The notes beneath the pieces were generated by a model. It saw only the letters and a program-made list of their open reading frames with translations. It had not been told where the DNA came from and made no database searches. Shown here piece after piece: positions 6,028-14,409 of a DNA stretch of 22,152 nt. Numbering within the stretch: position 1 is the first letter of the stretch; each line of letters begins with the position of its first letter. Both the position numbers and the translations under genes were made by a program. The DNA comes from Seminavis robusta (lineage: Eukaryota; Bacillariophyta; Bacillariophyceae; Naviculales; Naviculaceae), in NCBI GenBank assembly GCA_903772945.1, contig CAICTM010001817.1, positions 1 through 22,152 of the forward strand. The letters run 5' to 3'.

Positions 6028-7935
6028 CTACCACTCCAAAACCACATCAGCGCCAAACTTTGCAGCAATGCAAGCATAATGCGACCGCCACAGTTGGTCG
6101 CATTCCGTATCCGTCAACTCGGGTGAACTCAAACACACCTCCAGGGTATGTTTTCGCAGCTGGTCAAAGTCAACGATGAAGGACTGAATTTCCTCATCGT
6201 CCTCGTTGGCGAGAGAGTCGTAGAGTCCCTTCGTGTGCCAATCACGCAACTGAAACAGGCGAAGGAGGTCAAAGCCCTCTTGTGGAAGATCCACCTCATT
6301 GTGTTGAAGCATCATGTGAAGGTATTCCGGACCAGACCAAGTCAGGTCGACATTTGCCAGCCCACAGTGGCGCGTGTAAACTCCCAGGGGAGTGCTGTAG
6401 CGATCATCATGTTCGTCGCTATTCAGGTCTTTGAATTCGGTAAAGATTGCATTGTTGGGATGGGCACAACCCACCACTCGTGATGTGCTCGGGAGGGTCC
6501 AGTCATAGTCGTCGTTCTCGCCAGCAGCACCCTCTTCGAGATCATGAACAACACTGGCCAAACCATGTACCAGTGCCACAAGCTGGACCCAATCAGGATG
6601 TCCTGCAGCTCGTGCCGCTTCGGCTGTTTCAAAGCAAACAGACCGAAGGGAGATGTCACAGGCATCCATTCGCCAGGGGAACCCCTTCCTGTGTTTGACC
6701 CGTGTGAGCGCTTCTTGGAGAGTCATTCGTCCCAGCTGACAGCACTGATACTTCTTCTTACATTCCTGGACAAAGTGCACTGTTTGTCGAATCCAGGATT
6801 GTCGGTAGAACTGCCTTCGAGGAGGCGTATCCGAAGTACAAGTAAGGCTCAACTCGTCACTGTTGGATTTCCAAAAGGAGGGCGTCTTGGTACCTTCGAA
6901 ATGTAGGCTGATGGGATCGAGGTACAGATAGGTCCCAAAATGCGAGAGGACAATCCAAAGATCATGTTCCGATGTTTCTTCTGCCCTTTCTAGATTGTCC
7001 GACATTCGTCTCAGCTCAAATGTCGAGGTGCCGTTGCTGTAAGACTGCTCTTCTTGCTCGGTACAGCGACCCTCTGGATCGATGGACAGGTAATGCCCCG
7101 TGGTTGTTCGAAATTGAACGTGACCACGCCCATCTTGTGCCATGAGCCAGTGCTGTTGCCTCTTGCCACTGTTATCGTCCAGTTTGCCTTCCCTGCCCTT
7201 GGAACCCAACAGCACAATGGGCATAAATCCTCCCATGGTTGTTTTTATCAAACAAGATGGATGATCTGCTGTCGCCTGCAAGTCAATCTGCATGGGGACC
7301 TTGCGGTAGGTTTCTCCATCATTGTTGTTGAGAAACTGAGGCCTGGTATTGGGCTTGACGACACACCCCAACTGGGAATAGAATCCAACCAACTTGTTGT
7401 GCCGTCGAACATCTTCTTCCGCATCCAGTTCGCAACAGACAGCTTTTCCTCGATCTTGCAGTGTCCTCACGGTCTCGGAAAAGAGGAGTCCACCTAGATC
7501 AAAACCTCGGTAGCTCCCCTTCACATCCAAAACGTGAATCTTGGCGGCTGCCTCGAATTCGTTGTACGAGAAAATAATCTTGGCAATGGCGCCCTTCAAA
7601 TCTGATCGAAAGAGCAAGATTCGCTCTTCTCCTGGATAAGTCGCCAGAGGCCCTCCTTGTCGATGTTCCAACCGAAACGTCACAGGAGAGGAAACAGAGG
7701 ACTTCTTGCCGCCTCGCCAGCGTCGTCCATCAAACAGGTCTTGCAACCCAGACAAGGTTTTCTGCTCTGTTGTCTCTTTGGATGTCGATTTCCAATCGCA
7801 ACGGGCTCTCTTGCGAGGGGTTGCTTCAGACGACGATGAAGAGCAACATGACGCAGAAGCAGAGCAATCTGAAGACCGATTGTCCTCCTGATGTTCCGTG
7901 GTAAACCTAATTGTTCTTTTTAATGGCAGACTCAT
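6028..7935 (-). CDS. GNAT-like / beta-trefoil-like / degenerate myo-inositol oxygenase-like fusion protein
   Basis: A single exon encodes 635 residues. Residues 1-80 are low-complexity, Ser-rich, with a basic RKRAR (41-45) that could be a nuclear signal. Residues about 84-215 resemble a GNAT acetyltransferase: a strand KIHVLDV, then YRGFDLGGLLF (142-152) at the acetyl-CoA loop position and a closing NKLVGFYSQLGCV (180-192). Residues about 225-345 have repeated GHYLSIDP and GTYLYLDP strands, like fascin-type beta-trefoils. Residues about 375-635 align along their full length with myo-inositol oxygenase: TVHFVQ, M-TLQEAL, FETAEAAR, DWVQLVALVHGL, DDRYSTPLGVY, HCGL, DWHTKGLY and a C-terminal VLEW (human ILSW). 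By alignment with human MIOX, only one iron ligand is kept (H457 for H123). H98, D124, H194, H220 and D253 are replaced by V433, G458, G535, F561 and R594, and K127 by S461. Oxygenase activity is therefore very unlikely; a binding or regulatory role is inference. Confidence 0.8.
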   Translation of the reverse strand: MSLPLKRTIRFTTEHQEDNRSSDCSASASCCSSSSSEATPRKRARCDWKSTSKETTEQKTLSGLQDLFDGRRWRGGKKSSVSSPVTFRLEHRQGGPLATYPGEERILLFRSDLKGAIAKIIFSYNEFEAAAKIHVLDVKGSYRGFDLGGLLFSETVRTLQDRGKAVCCELDAEEDVRRHNKLVGFYSQLGCVVKPNTRPQFLNNNDGETYRKVPMQIDLQATADHPSCLIKTTMGGFMPIVLLGSKGREGKLDDNSGKRQQHWLMAQDGRGHVQFRTTTGHYLSIDPEGRCTEQEEQSYSNGTSTFELRRMSDNLERAEETSEHDLWIVLSHFGTYLYLDPISLHFEGTKTPSFWKSNSDELSLTCTSDTPPRRQFYRQSWIRQTVHFVQECKKKYQCCQLGRMTLQEALTRVKHRKGFPWRMDACDISLRSVCFETAEAARAAGHPDWVQLVALVHGLASVVHDLEEGAAGENDDYDWTLPSTSRVVGCAHPNNAIFTEFKDLNSDEHDDRYSTPLGVYTRHCGLANVDLTWSGPEYLHMMLQHNEVDLPQEGFDLLRLFQLRDWHTKGLYDSLANEDDEEIQSFIVDFDQLRKHTLEVCLSSPELTDTECDQLWRSHYACIAAKFGADVVLEW

Positions 7936-8430
7936 TGTGAGAGAGCTACTCTGATGTTCCGGTACCGAGAGCTACAGTAATACCTGTACCTCAGACGGTT
8001 TGTTCAGCTCTAGTTGTTCCGCGAAAGAAGACGCAAGGCGTCGACGACGAGAACCGCTCAAGGCAGAAATGGTTGTGTTGTTGTGGCACCTCATTCTTCA
8101 AGCGTCAATGCAGTTGCGGAAGCTGTCGTCAGTGCTGGAGGGAAGGAGTTGTCAAGGTTGTCACCCTAAGCTAACCGGTGGCAGCCGGAGTTGTCTGAAA
8201 AAGATTTGGCTCTTGTCCGGTGTTGATGGCTTGGGAATTGAGGATTTGAAGATTCCAGAAACCGCATTCCCACCATTGACCTCACCAGGTGAACAAGCCA
8301 GCTGAGTAGCGTTTCATGCATGGAGCTCGAAAGCACCAGCACCTCACGAGTGGGTTGAGGAAAAAGTGTGAAAAAGGAAGAAATAAATGTTTCTGAAAAA
8401 GTCAAATTAGTTGTTTTAGTCACAATAAAA
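7936..8430. other. Upstream region of the MIOX-like gene, no clear gene
   Basis: This holds the promoter of the minus-strand MIOX-like gene, with a CCGGTACCG dyad near 7958-7967. Open frames on both strands (for example minus 8166-8465 and plus 8070-8305) lack recognisable domains and convincing composition, so I do not annotate them. Confidence 0.4.
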
Positions 8431-8683
8431 TCGAAGACCCTGTCGATGTCTTCGATTGAAGACATTGTCTTCTAAGTAAATAGAAGAAAGAAGCTTGTAT
8501 TGTCCGGGGAATGAGGTTTAAACCAAATGTCTAAATCTTTAGTCTACCCCATCTTCTGTATCACCTTTAAGACTGAAGACGGTGTCTTCGAAGACAGTGG
8601 GTTCGAAGTTCGAAGACAGTGGGTTCGAAGACTGTGTCTTCGATCGAAGACAGCGAAGACAGCGTCTTCTAACTAAAGAAGAC
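8431..8683. repeat. Cluster of GAAGAC/GTCTTC inverted repeats
   Basis: About fourteen copies of GAAGAC or its complement GTCTTC fall in roughly 250 bp. Many pair as short hairpins: GAAGACATTGTCTTC at 8458-8472, and GAAGACGGTGTCTTCGAAGAC at about 8575-8595. GAAGACAGTGGGTTC is directly repeated around 8590 and 8612. The alternation of direct and inverted copies suggests a small foldback element or a site array. No terminal repeats or target duplication could be fixed. Confidence 0.75.
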
Positions 8684-8690
8684 AGTTTCT

Positions 8691-8708
8691 GCTACTACTA
8701 GTAGTAGC
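8691..8708. repeat. Perfect 18-bp palindrome
   Basis: GCTACTACTAGTAGTAGC is self-complementary over all 18 bases. It directly follows the GAAGAC cluster. Similar CTAG/GTAC-centred palindromes recur in other intergenic regions of this window. Confidence 0.85.
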
Positions 8709-9618
8709 ATGACTCAATTGGAATTAATTTTTACATTTGAGATTTTGCGTTTTCGCAGAATCAGTCATTTACCGCGAGGTGCAGGCAAGCAGTGTTCACT
8801 TTTCCTTGGAATGAAGCTCTACCAGTACGACTGTACGTGTACACACTTCCTGAACCAACGATGGATGCTTTTCAATGGTTTGCCCCTGGTGAAATCCTTG
8901 GGCACGCCACGCCCTCTTATAGTATTCTCTCAAACTGGCTCATACTTGCTCTTGGCAGTCAGGATCTAGCCAGATCTTGGCCCCCAATTTTGGACCTTTG
9001 TCAAGATTTGCATCAGAGGGTATTGACTTTACTTCGAGTCAAAATGACCTAGTGCTCATGTGTTCGTAAATTTTTGGCATAAGACTGTTGTCACATCCTT
9101 CCTGTACCAGGTAGCGTTGCGAATGCATTAACTTTTTGTTGTCTGTTTTGGCTCATTGGCGCCACAAGCGTCTTGACCTAGCAGTTTGGCTCTCAGGCGC
9201 TCCAGAAAGGGTTTGATAACTGCCACTGAGGTTTCTACAAGCTCCTCTAGAAGTCTGGAGACGGATTGTACCTATGGTAGGTTCAACGGTGTGTTATGGG
9301 AACTTGGTCCCACAAGTGATGTGTGATCATCGCTGGGTACTGAAACAAAAAGGTCGCTGCCGAAAAACAGGAAAGATATTTTCTTTTTCTTTGGTCAACA
9401 GATCGTCACCAATGGGTAGCTGCTAAATGACGGGGAAACATACGAATGCTTAACTGAAGGGGGTGGTTTGATATTTCTATAGTAAAACAATCAAAGCAAA
9501 GTTGTTCAACATTAGATTAGGTGCCAGGTTCCGCTAACCCTTTGTTGAAGAATTCCTCTGGTCAGAGTCGATTGCAACAGTGTTCCATTCCTCCTTTTCT
9601 CTCTTTCCAGCACAAGTT
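8709..9618. other. No gene supported
   Basis: Two overlapping plus-strand open frames lie at about 8709-9052. One begins at ATG 8709 (86 codons); the other has no ATG at its start. Neither resembles a known family. From 9053 to 9618 I see no open frame of note, no repeat and no RNA gene. The right end must hold the 3' UTR of the Fmc1-like gene. Confidence 0.4.
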
Positions 9619-9981
9619 TTAGCCCAAATTGGGATCGAGATCAGGAAGCTGCAACCCAGCCCTTGCAGCGGCTCGACGACTCATTTCTTTCGGCGTCAAA
9701 ACACTTTCAACCCCTGCATCCAGTTCATATAACCGATCCCTTTCCTTGAGATCACGGTGCAACTGCAGAAAATCGGAAGCCAATTGACGTAGTTGAGCGG
9801 TTTCGTCTGGGCATGATACTTGTTGGGACGCACGGTACTGCTGTAGGACGAATGATCGTGCTGGGATTGTGCTTGACGAAGGACCTTTAGCAGCAATCTC
9901 TTGTGGCAACGTGCGGTCCATATGCCTTAGAAGGCCACGCAATACATGAATTGGTTTGGTAGAAGAAGACATTGGTATCAT
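9619..9981 (-). CDS. Fmc1-like mitochondrial ATP synthase assembly factor
   Basis: The 120-residue protein resembles the FMC1 family (LYR-like helical proteins), which supports assembly of the F1 part of mitochondrial ATP synthase. Family features visible are the opening IHVLRGLLRHM (11-21), a middle helix ARSFVLQQYRA (41-51), a Leu-rich helix ETAQLRQLASDFLQLHRDL (60-78), and the terminal RAAARAGLQLPDL (103-115), equivalent to the family's VGLKLP ending. I chose the first in-frame ATG (9981), with a second Met three codons later (9972). The frame extends upstream to a stop without another ATG, through an Arg-rich stretch. Its start lies 239 bp from the oppositely oriented ankyrin gene, so the two probably share a promoter. 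The match is by pattern and moderate in strength. Confidence 0.68.
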   Translation of the reverse strand: MIPMSSSTKPIHVLRGLLRHMDRTLPQEIAAKGPSSSTIPARSFVLQQYRASQQVSCPDETAQLRQLASDFLQLHRDLKERDRLYELDAGVESVLTPKEMSRRAAARAGLQLPDLDPNLG

Positions 9982-10220
9982 GATGTTGCGGCTTGCCAAA
10001 CAGAGGGGCGATGGGCGATGGGATGGAAAGATGGCTGGTCGATTGCGTCTTGGCTCCGCCAAGACTTTTTACAAGCCAGTTGAGTAGTTTTGACACTGAG
10101 GAAGAAAGCACAAGTGAACAGCTCGGCACCACCAATCCAGATCTAATCCATCTCCTTGCATGCTCGCCCACTACACTATCTATAGTAGTGTACTAGCTAC
10201 AGTATGTCTCATTGTTGATC
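9982..10220. promoter_or_regulatory. Probable bidirectional promoter
   Basis: These 239 bp separate the start codons of two divergent genes (Fmc1-like leftward, ankyrin rightward). An imperfect dyad ACTACACTATCTATAGTAGTGT lies near 10168-10190, about 30 bp before the ankyrin start. No other element can be named. Confidence 0.5.
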
Positions 10221-11363
10221 ATGTCTTCTGATAGTATTGCAACTGGTTTGGGTGCTGCTGCTAGTGCTGGTGGTGGTGGTGCTCCTGCTGCTGCTGCTGC
10301 CAATAGCACTGCCAACAACAATAAGAAGCAGAAAATGTCTCCTCCCGTCGATTCTCTTCTGTCAGCCACTGAAAATGACCTTTTGATCCAAGGCATTCTA
10401 CCATTTGTTGGTGTTGGACAGTACGCGTTTGTAGGAGCTGTCAACAAAAAGATGAATCAACTGTACAAATACTACTGTGAAATTGAGCTCAAGAAGAATC
10501 CAAGAAAGGTATGCGATAACACAGAGGAGGCCCTTGTAGACGACCTGGAGGATGATGGTCGCTCTGCAGAAGTCACCGACACTTGTTACAGCGAAACTTT
10601 TTGCAATGTGCCCCGTGCGGAGTACTGGCAAAGGGACAATTCCAGCAAGAAAACACCCGATCGCGATCAAGTTTGTACTACAGTTGCCAAAATTGGAAAT
10701 CTTACTGTCATGAAGTGGGCACGACAAAAAGGATTCCCCTGGAATGAGCAGACATGTGCCTATGCTGCCCACTATGGCCATTTGGAAACTTTGATGTGGT
10801 TGCATGCAAATGGTTGTCCATGGGATGAAGGGACATGTTCCGATGCTGCTTTTGGAGGACATTTGGAAATTATAAAGTGGGCTCGTGCAAATGGGTGCCC
10901 GTGGAATGACATGACATGTGCATCCGCTGCCCTATATGGACATTTGGAATTTCTGAAGCGGGCCCGTTCAAATGGTTGTGAATGGGATGAACTCACATGT
11001 GAGTGGGCTGCCGAAAGTGGCCATTTTGAAGTTTTAAAATGGGCTCATGAAAATGGTTGTCCATGGAATGAGCGCACATGCGTAGGTGCAGCCTTAAATG
11101 GGCATTTGGAAATGTTGAAGTGGTCTCATGAAAATGGTTGTCCATTGTGTGCAAGGGCGTGTGCCTATGCTGCTCAAAAGGGTTATTTGGAAACTTTGAT
11201 GATGTGGTTGCATTCAAATGGTTGTCCATGGGATGAATGGACATGCTCAGTTGCTGCTAAAACTGGACGTTTGGAAATCTTAAGGTGGGCTCGTGAGAAT
11301 GGTTGTCCATGGAATGAAGGACGTGTATCTATGCTGCTCGGAATGGCCATTTGGAAGTTCTAA
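10221..11363 (+). CDS. Ankyrin-repeat protein, diatom/stramenopile type (5' part, ends at frameshift)
   Basis: The ATG at 10221 opens a 380-residue frame. Residues 1-38 are low-complexity Gly/Ala/Asn. Residues about 45-90 (LLSATENDLLIQGILPFVGVGQYAFVGAVN in part) are an F-box-like helical segment often seen before such repeats in diatoms. From about residue 151 come eight intact ankyrin-type repeats of about 26 residues, with consensus C..AA..GHLE.LKWARENGCPWNE. The ninth repeat shifts frame at about 11319-11322, where GGG appears as GG, and reaches a TAA at 11361. The right frame is regained after an extra A in the run at 11376-11380. The likely role is protein-protein binding; the partner is unknown. 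The break could be real decay or an assembly error in homopolymers. Confidence 0.8.
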   Translation: MSSDSIATGLGAAASAGGGGAPAAAAANSTANNNKKQKMSPPVDSLLSATENDLLIQGILPFVGVGQYAFVGAVNKKMNQLYKYYCEIELKKNPRKVCDNTEEALVDDLEDDGRSAEVTDTCYSETFCNVPRAEYWQRDNSSKKTPDRDQVCTTVAKIGNLTVMKWARQKGFPWNEQTCAYAAHYGHLETLMWLHANGCPWDEGTCSDAAFGGHLEIIKWARANGCPWNDMTCASAALYGHLEFLKRARSNGCEWDELTCEWAAESGHFEVLKWAHENGCPWNERTCVGAALNGHLEMLKWSHENGCPLCARACAYAAQKGYLETLMMWLHSNGCPWDEWTCSVAAKTGRLEILRWARENGCPWNEGRVSMLLGMAIWKF

Positions 11364-11690
11364 AGTGGGCCCATGAAAAATGGTTGTCCATGGGATGGAT
11401 GGACATGTGAAGAAGCTGCTGAGAACGGACATTTGGAAATCTTAAAGTGGGCTCGTGAAAATGGTTGTCCATGGAATGAAGGACATGTATCTGTGCTGCG
11501 AATGGATTTGGAAATTCTAAAGTGGGCTCGTGAGAATGGTTGTCCATGGGTGGGACATGTAAAGCTGCTGAATGGACATTTGGAAATCTTGAAGTGGGCT
11601 CATGAGAATGGTTGTCCATGGAATGAAAGGACATATCATTTTGCCTGGATAAATGACCGCAGGGAAATGATGCAGTGGCTACGCGACAAT
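10700..11690 (+). repeat. Ankyrin-coding tandem repeat, about 78-bp period, about 12 units
   Basis: The DNA is itself repetitive: GG(A/C)CATTTGGAA...TGGGCTCATGAAAATGG(T)TG(T)CCATGG returns every 75-81 bp. The later units are more alike than the early ones, as expected from recent unit duplication. The homogeneous part is at about 11240-11640. Confidence 0.85.
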
Positions 11691-11729
11691 GGCTGCCCTG
11701 GGTCTCACAATGACGATGAAGGACACTAA
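11364..11729 (+). pseudogene. Frameshifted 3' continuation of the ankyrin-repeat gene
   Basis: After the stop at 11361 the ankyrin frame resumes (ATG at 11373, 118 codons) and encodes further repeats, ending NGCPGSHNDDEGH. Within it two repeats are distorted. NEGHVSVLRMDLEIL replaces the expected NEGTC..AA.NGHLEIL, and CPWVGHVKLLNGHLEIL replaces CPWDGTCKAAENGHLEIL. Each is explained by a 1-nt loss before ACATGT and a 2-nt loss later in the same repeat, which restores the frame. If the break at 11320-11380 were only a sequence error, this would be the normal C-terminal half of one protein of about 500 residues. Confidence 0.75.
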
Positions 11730-12214
11730 TATTTAAGCATCACTCATGTTGTCCTCCCAGAGAGTCAAATTTTCTGAATCTCTCACTCGCTCGTTGCTGA
11801 AATCGTATAGCCCAGCAGCTACGGTATGATTAGTCTCACATGTAGTTGGTTTTCAATCATCTAGCTAGCTAGCTAGTCTCGATGCAAGGAGCACGGCAGC
11901 ACTTAGGTTCCATCCAACCAGGAGAAATGGGGTGTCATCTACCATTCATTTTGTTTGTTCCGGTACTGTACTGTACAGCTGTTCATCCTGACTATAAAAT
12001 AAACACTAACAGGAAATTGTAAGAGGATGCCAGGAGCTTGTTTGGCTAATCAGCCTTATGGTACCGGTATTCTGGCCTCTAACTTTAGAAGGTACCGGTA
12101 GCACTGGCCGTGGCGGCACGTACTCCCTACCCGATAGTCCGCAACACAAGAAAGCCCCAAAAGCAATAATGTAGAAACAATACTCTCGCCTAGTAGTAGT
12201 TTGTATTTTGTTTG
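11730..12214. other. Convergent intergenic region
   Basis: The 3' ends of the ankyrin gene and of the minus-strand membrane protein gene face each other here. It contains CTAGCTAGCTAGCTAG (about 11862-11877), an AATAAA-type signal near 11997-12002 (plus strand), and GGTACCGGTA twice, 31 bp apart (12060 and 12091). No gene seen. Confidence 0.5.
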
Positions 12215-13454
12215 TTATAGCGGCGGATGGTGTTTCCGTTGTGGATGGGAACTCAACGAGGACCCGGCATTGCTGGTATTGCTAGTGTGTGAACTACCAT
12301 TCAAGCCTTGTTCATCCTCGTTGCCATTGAAATAGTGATACCGTTGATCGTGGTCAGCATCTTGTTGTGATGGTCTGGAAGAAGGCGATGGAGCCGCTAC
12401 CGCACCCATGCTTTGTTGCATTTTCAATTCACGCTTTTCCGCCAGCATCCGTCGTTCTCGTCCATAATTGAGGTAAATGAGGGACGAAAAGAGGCATATC
12501 AGGGCAAAAAAGGCGCCCATCAATGCAAACAATCCTTGCTGGGCATGTTCTCTGGCATGGCCACTCAGAGCCAGTGTACCCGTGGTGGCACAGCCCAAGA
12601 CATTGCCCTTGGCATTGTAGAAGCGAAATCGCAAATCCGGCGTGTAGTGCAGCTCGGAATCCACCGTAAAAGCAGGTACGGTGAAGTAGGTGTCCAACTG
12701 ATACAAACCAGGGGTCGGACATGATGTCATGGATTCGTATTCGGAATAAACTCGTTGCAAATTGGACCCGGCGTAGCTGCAGAGGTCATCTAATATGGCC
12801 ACACGCTTCCACTGGTCGTACAATCCAGATTCGACTTCCAATCGAATGGAAGAGGCACCGGTAAAGGAATCTTTGATTTTGACTGCCAGGAGTCATCGAA
12901 GAGAGAAAGAGGGATCAAGAAGGTGAGTGAGAATTCAAAAAAAGAGCATTCTAGCTAGCAAGGTTCATCCCAGACAGCGACTGCCAGCTCAACTTACACT
13001 CCAGTTGGAGACGAGCCTTGTCTCCGTATATGCAGGTTTCACTGTCACGATAGGTGCTACTTCCCCTGTAATATGCTCCAGGACTGTCACAGACCAAGTA
13101 GACTGCCTTGACTTGAAAGTCCTCTTGACTGCAACTGCCAACCAACTGGAGGCCTTTCTTGGTGACGGTGCTGTTTCCACTTCGACTGCTGCCTCCCCAA
13201 GCATCTACTACATGACCGCCGTGATTGTTATCGCAAAACGAAACAAGAAGAGCCGTAACGGCAACTTTCCATGCCGTGGCCATTCTTCGCTTCCATGTGA
13301 TAATTCTTTTTCGCCTCCGTCTCTTGGATGGCAGACATGATGGTAATAGTTGCTGTTCTCGAGAACATTGATGGCATAGACACACCTCGTTGATGTCATT
13401 GTCAGCGCAGCCACACGATGATGATTGTCGCGGTCTCTTTCTTCGATGGATCAT
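12215..13454 (-). CDS. Single-pass membrane protein, function unknown (two exons)
   Basis: Exon 1 is 13454-12998 and exon 2 is 12882-12215. The 115-bp intron (12997-12883) starts GTAAGT and ends GGCAG, and joining gives ...RLQLE-F-KIKDSFTGASS in frame. The product is 374 residues from the first ATG. An alternative start at 13283 (residue 58) would place a clean signal peptide (MATAWKVAVTALLVSF, cleavage near VVDA) at the N-terminus, and is attractive. The ectodomain (about 85-265) has several Cys, including VCDSPGAYY, CIYGD, DLCSYAG and SCPTPG, plausibly disulfide-bonded. A transmembrane helix (about 269-291, FALMGAFFALICLFSSLIYL) is followed by a basic stop-transfer RERR and a Ser/His/Gln-rich cytosolic tail. 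The predicted form is type I membrane protein of the secretory pathway. I do not recognise a characterised family. Confidence 0.75.
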
Positions 13455-14080
13455 GGCCACACCACACGGAATGGGGCGACCACGAATCGGCGTTGGGTTC
13501 TATTCTCCTTGGCACACCAAGTTATGGATGGCTTGAAACAAGCTGGCCTACTACTGCACTAGTATGCTACTAGTAGCTAGCTAGAACCTCGCCTCTCTTG
13601 TTATAGCTAGCACGTACTTCTTCTCTTGGACGATGGGGGTTGATGCGCCATTTCCCGTGGCTTGTCGATTGGCATCAAACGGCTTGGACTGTGACGATGG
13701 CTGCAGCAGTGTCCATTCAGGTGTTGCGAGGCGAGAGCTTGAACGAGAAGGGACAGCTTCCGACTTGGGCACCTCCCTCTAAACACAATGATGTGTGTCG
13801 TCGCCACAAATCGCTTCACACATGAAAGGCTGGCGTCAGTCACGCTATTACACGACCTATTAGAGATGGCGTTCAGTTGGATCTGAACGTCCCTATTTTT
13901 AATAGCTAAGCCTTGGAAACAAGATTCTTTCACTACATGTATCACAGACTGAGAGACACACAAACTAGTCTAGTAACCACTTGGTACCTCCACCAGTATG
14001 GCAGAACTATAAGGAAGCTTTCAATGCTCTTTCCTGGATTTGCAAACAGAAAGATGGTATCTGCTGCCGCAATGGGATCA
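13455..14080. other. Upstream/intergenic region without a gene
   Basis: This probably contains the promoter of the minus-strand membrane protein gene. A cluster of CTAG-centred dyads (ACTAGTATGCTACTAGTAGCTAGCTAG, in two pieces at 13558-13584) is the only structure noted. Open frames here are short and featureless. Confidence 0.4.
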
Positions 14081-14305
14081 TGAAAATGGCTGCCAATGGG
14101 ATGAATGCTCTTGCCTCCTGCCGTGCTGCTGCCGAATCAAAATTTCCATTTGGAAGTCTTGAAATGGTGCGGTGCAATGGCTAGTATCCCTTGAATGGGC
14201 TCACATGTCGTGCTGCGCTGAGGATGGCCATTTCAATAATTTGAAATGGGCCCATGCAAACAGCTGTCCGTGGGATGAACGAACAATGGTTGTGCTGAGG
14301 ATGAT
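14081..14305 (+). pseudogene. Ankyrin-repeat gene remnant
   Basis: About three decayed ankyrin units of the same type as the gene at 10221 can be read by changing frame. An ENGCQWDEC-like piece lies near 14075-14110 and an AAAES...FHLEVLKW-like piece near 14130-14170. The clearest, GHFNNLKWAHANSCPWDERT, lies at 14226-14288. Frameshifts and stops separate them. It is probably a dispersed fragment of the nearby ankyrin gene family, lying about 2.4 kb from the main copy. Confidence 0.7.
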
Positions 14306-14409
14306 TCATTGCTGTATATTTCAAAGCTGTTTGGCCTACTACTAGTTGAATCCAGCCTGGCAGCCGGGCATCGTAGTCAGCCCCGGCGTTTGGCGGGAGG
14401 TTTTAGTTC

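Noticed and set aside
6423..7497. Several open frames on the opposite strand or other frames within the MIOX-like gene
   Set aside because: They are shadows of the long coding frame, whose motifs match known families.
8000..8305. Plus-strand open frame upstream of the MIOX-like gene
   Set aside because: Its upstream limit is not an ATG; from the first ATG it is short, featureless and lies in a promoter region.
8166..8465. Minus-strand 99-codon ATG frame
   Set aside because: It begins inside the GAAGAC repeat cluster and shows no domain, conserved motif or protein-like composition.
9887..10171. Minus-strand frame overlapping the start of the Fmc1-like gene
   Set aside because: A shadow frame; the overlapping frame carries the recognisable family motifs.
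13607..13963. Minus-strand 118-codon frame
   Set aside because: No homology or composition signal; it lies between genes.
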